64,000 nucleotides of DNA from Brienomyrus brachyistius. Taxonomy: Eukaryota; Chordata; Actinopteri; Osteoglossiformes; Mormyridae. This document shows positions 62,045-64,000 of the stretch, in pieces. The notes below the pieces were generated by a model. It was not told the origin of the DNA and did no database searches. It worked only from the letters and a program-made list of their open reading frames with translations. Location: positions 25,336,214-25,400,213 of the forward strand of contig NC_064541.1 in NCBI RefSeq assembly GCF_023856365.1. The letters are read 5' to 3'. The translations under genes were made by a program, and so were the position numbers. Positions within the stretch are counted from its first letter, which is position 1; the number at the start of each line of letters is the position of its first letter.

Positions 62045-62344
62045 TGACAAAATACATATTACAAGAAAACAATTAATCTATTTAAATTTCCATACTGGAC
62101 AATTTCTTGAATCCCACTCTTGCAATTTATGACATACACACAAGCACACATCACTCCCTATTCACACACAGTGAAATGAATTTTTTCATTGTGTTATTAA
62201 ATTTAGTTGCTAAATTGCCTTTTATGTACTTCAGTCATTTCGTGTATATCTTTAATTAAAGTTGAAGCAATGAAGGAAGCACTAAATGATTTTTAGACTA
62301 CACCCAGAACTAACTCTGTTATCCAAAGTCACAGGATATTAAGT

Positions 62345-62640
62345 CTATAATCATAATAGAAATCTTTTATTTATATAGTGTTTTTCTAATATTCAAGGAT
62401 GCTTTACAAAATCAAAACAAAAGAAAAAATAGACAGTCACATAACAGCATACAAGTATATAAATGAGCAAAAATACATGGAGTGTACAGAGGGTAAATAA
62501 TAACAAGATAAAACAAAAGTTAAACAAATGGGGGGGGGGGGGGGGCTTGAGCATCTGAAATTAGCAACTCGAGAGAGAGAGGAAGCACTGAGTAAAAACG
62601 CGTGATTTTTGGAGAGACTTCAGGGTTTAAATAGACCAAG
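62345..62640. repeat. LINE-like tail fragment and poly-G tract
   Basis: Begins tttatttatatagtgttttt with ggatgctttacaaaatc, the same tail type as at 27350. A G run lies at about 62530-62546. Confidence 0.45.
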
Positions 62641-63842
62641 TGTCCCAGCCACTGTGAGGAAGTAAGTTCCAGACTGTAGGAGCATCACACTGGGAACTGT
62701 GGCTATGAACAGAATCTAAACCAGAGTTCGTGAGAACAGCAGTTATTTAAATCCAATGGAACGATGCCAGAGGCAGGCGATCTGGCTAAATGGGTGAGGA
62801 ACTGGGGGCGAAATATCAAAGAAAAAAGTTTTAGAGATGTGCTGTAGGCAGGAGAAAACTGACACGATGGGTAAAGAGATGGGGGGCAGGCAGACACTGG
62901 CAGTTCAGTCTTAATAACTAAAAAAATATGAGGAGAAATTGCATAGCTGATCAGAGACAGAGGCAGGATTTACAAGGGACAGGAATCAACAGCTAACATT
63001 ATTAATGCAGAAGGAAAGTGGGACGAGCAGGCAGCATTCAAGGCAGTTCTGTCTCCATGGAAACCTGCAGTGAAGACCTAAGGCCTTATAATCAAACATC
63101 TGCAAGTAGCTGGCGTGTGAAACTAAAGAATAATTTTTCCACCAAAAAAGTTCATAACGGACAAGCAATACTCAAAGCTAGCCCTTTATTAGAATATTTG
63201 GCCCTTAATAATCGTGACAGATAGTGAGCCCCCAGTTTTGGCACTGTGGAAGGAACATTTCCACAATCTACTACAAAGAAAACCCCGTACAGAACATTAG
63301 AAACATTTAAAAGGTCAATCTACATAGGTTCATGGTGAACTATTGCTTTTTGATAGTGGTTCCATGAACAAAATAACAAACCTTGTTTTTCCTCTGAGAG
63401 AACATTCAGTTAAAAAGTGCATTTTACAGAAGGCACTGCGGCAAAGGTCATACGGTGACTGGAACCGCAGGTGCGACTGAATTCAGACACAGTGCTGCAT
63501 TATTCCATGGTGCTTAAAACGGCAGTCAGGTCTCCGTGTCACTAACAGGTTATATGTATCAGATTAAACATCAGTCCTGCTCTGGAGCCGCCCCCCAGGC
63601 CTGTGACTGGCTAACCCTGCAGATTAGAGATTCAATCTTAACATTATTAATATAATTGTTTAACCCACAGTGTTGAGGGGCAGGTCATCTGTTTGACTTT
63701 GCCACACGTAAATCATATTGCACTCATTCAGAAACAATAACAATGATATTACTTCTGTTAACATGCCACCGTCGCCTCAAACCACAGCAATACGAGTGTC
63801 TTTCATTTCAATGTATTAGCGGAGTCTGTGTGCTGCAGACAA

Positions 63843-64000
63843 TCCATCCACCCATTTTCTGTAACCGCTTGTCCTGTTCAGAGTTGCGGGGGGTCTGGAG
63901 CCTATCCTGGAGGCTATGGGTGCAGGGTATGTAAGAATCCGGTATAGGGCACCAACCCATCGCCCATCGCAGGGCACACTAACACATACCAGTCACTCAC
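63843..64000 (-). mobile_element. SINE copy cut by the window end
   Basis: Tail atccacccattttctgtaac through ggcaccaacccatcgc. The same tRNA-derived family; its head lies beyond the window. Confidence 0.8.

Larger units (their letters stand above)
55811..64000. other. Repeat-rich region with no recognised gene
   Basis: No coding exon was recognised. Named elements are listed separately. The regions about 56000-56780, 58800-60390 and 61510-61950 show only short, unsupported open frames. Confidence 0.55.

Overview
This window is vertebrate nuclear DNA, most likely from a ray-finned (teleost) fish. Genes are split by GT-AG introns. The DNA between and inside them carries several Tc1/mariner relics, hAT-type MITEs, tRNA-derived SINEs, a Penelope-like GIY-YIG relic and long microsatellites. 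I see no prokaryotic features, CRISPR array or convincing stand-alone tRNA gene.

Left part (about 0.5-15.6 kb): a head-to-head pair of collagen-biosynthesis genes. P3H4 (SC65, a non-catalytic leprecan) is on the minus strand at 563-6938. FKBP10 (FKBP65, four PPIase domains, two EF-hands, C-terminal HDEL) is on the plus strand at 8043-15600. Both complete exon chains could be read with consistent splice phases. The P3H4 last exon is remote (563-718), and its 3' splice site abuts a (CA)n microsatellite. In mammals both proteins act in the ER on procollagen lysyl hydroxylation, SC65 with P3H3 and LH1, FKBP65 with LH2, so the arrangement fits shared regulation.

Middle (15.6-26.7 kb): no gene recognised. 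It holds LINE-like tails, a possible solo LTR, an (AT)n tract and a Penelope-like endonuclease relic.

26.75-42.7 kb: a large plus-strand gene that I can assemble but not name. About 28 phase-matched exons encode roughly 853 residues. It is built from four copies of a module: a C2H2 (U1/matrin-like, C-X2-C-X11-H-X5-H in copy 1) zinc-finger exon of 134 or 143 nt, a 120-129 nt exon, an invariant 58 nt exon, then phase-1 linker exons. Introns hold Tc1 and SINE insertions.

43.5-55.8 kb: a secreted protein gene of 296 predicted residues, with a short signal peptide and three near-identical 91-residue WxxW (mucin CysD/CILP-type) domains. It arose by tandem duplication of a block of about 2.13 kb. 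A broken copy of its 3' end lies 10-11 kb upstream (about 43.67-44.55 kb), just behind the zinc-finger gene.

55.8-64.0 kb: no gene recognised; Tc1/mariner relics and SINEs dominate. The left edge (1-180) is a CpG-rich promoter-like patch, probably for a gene outside the window.
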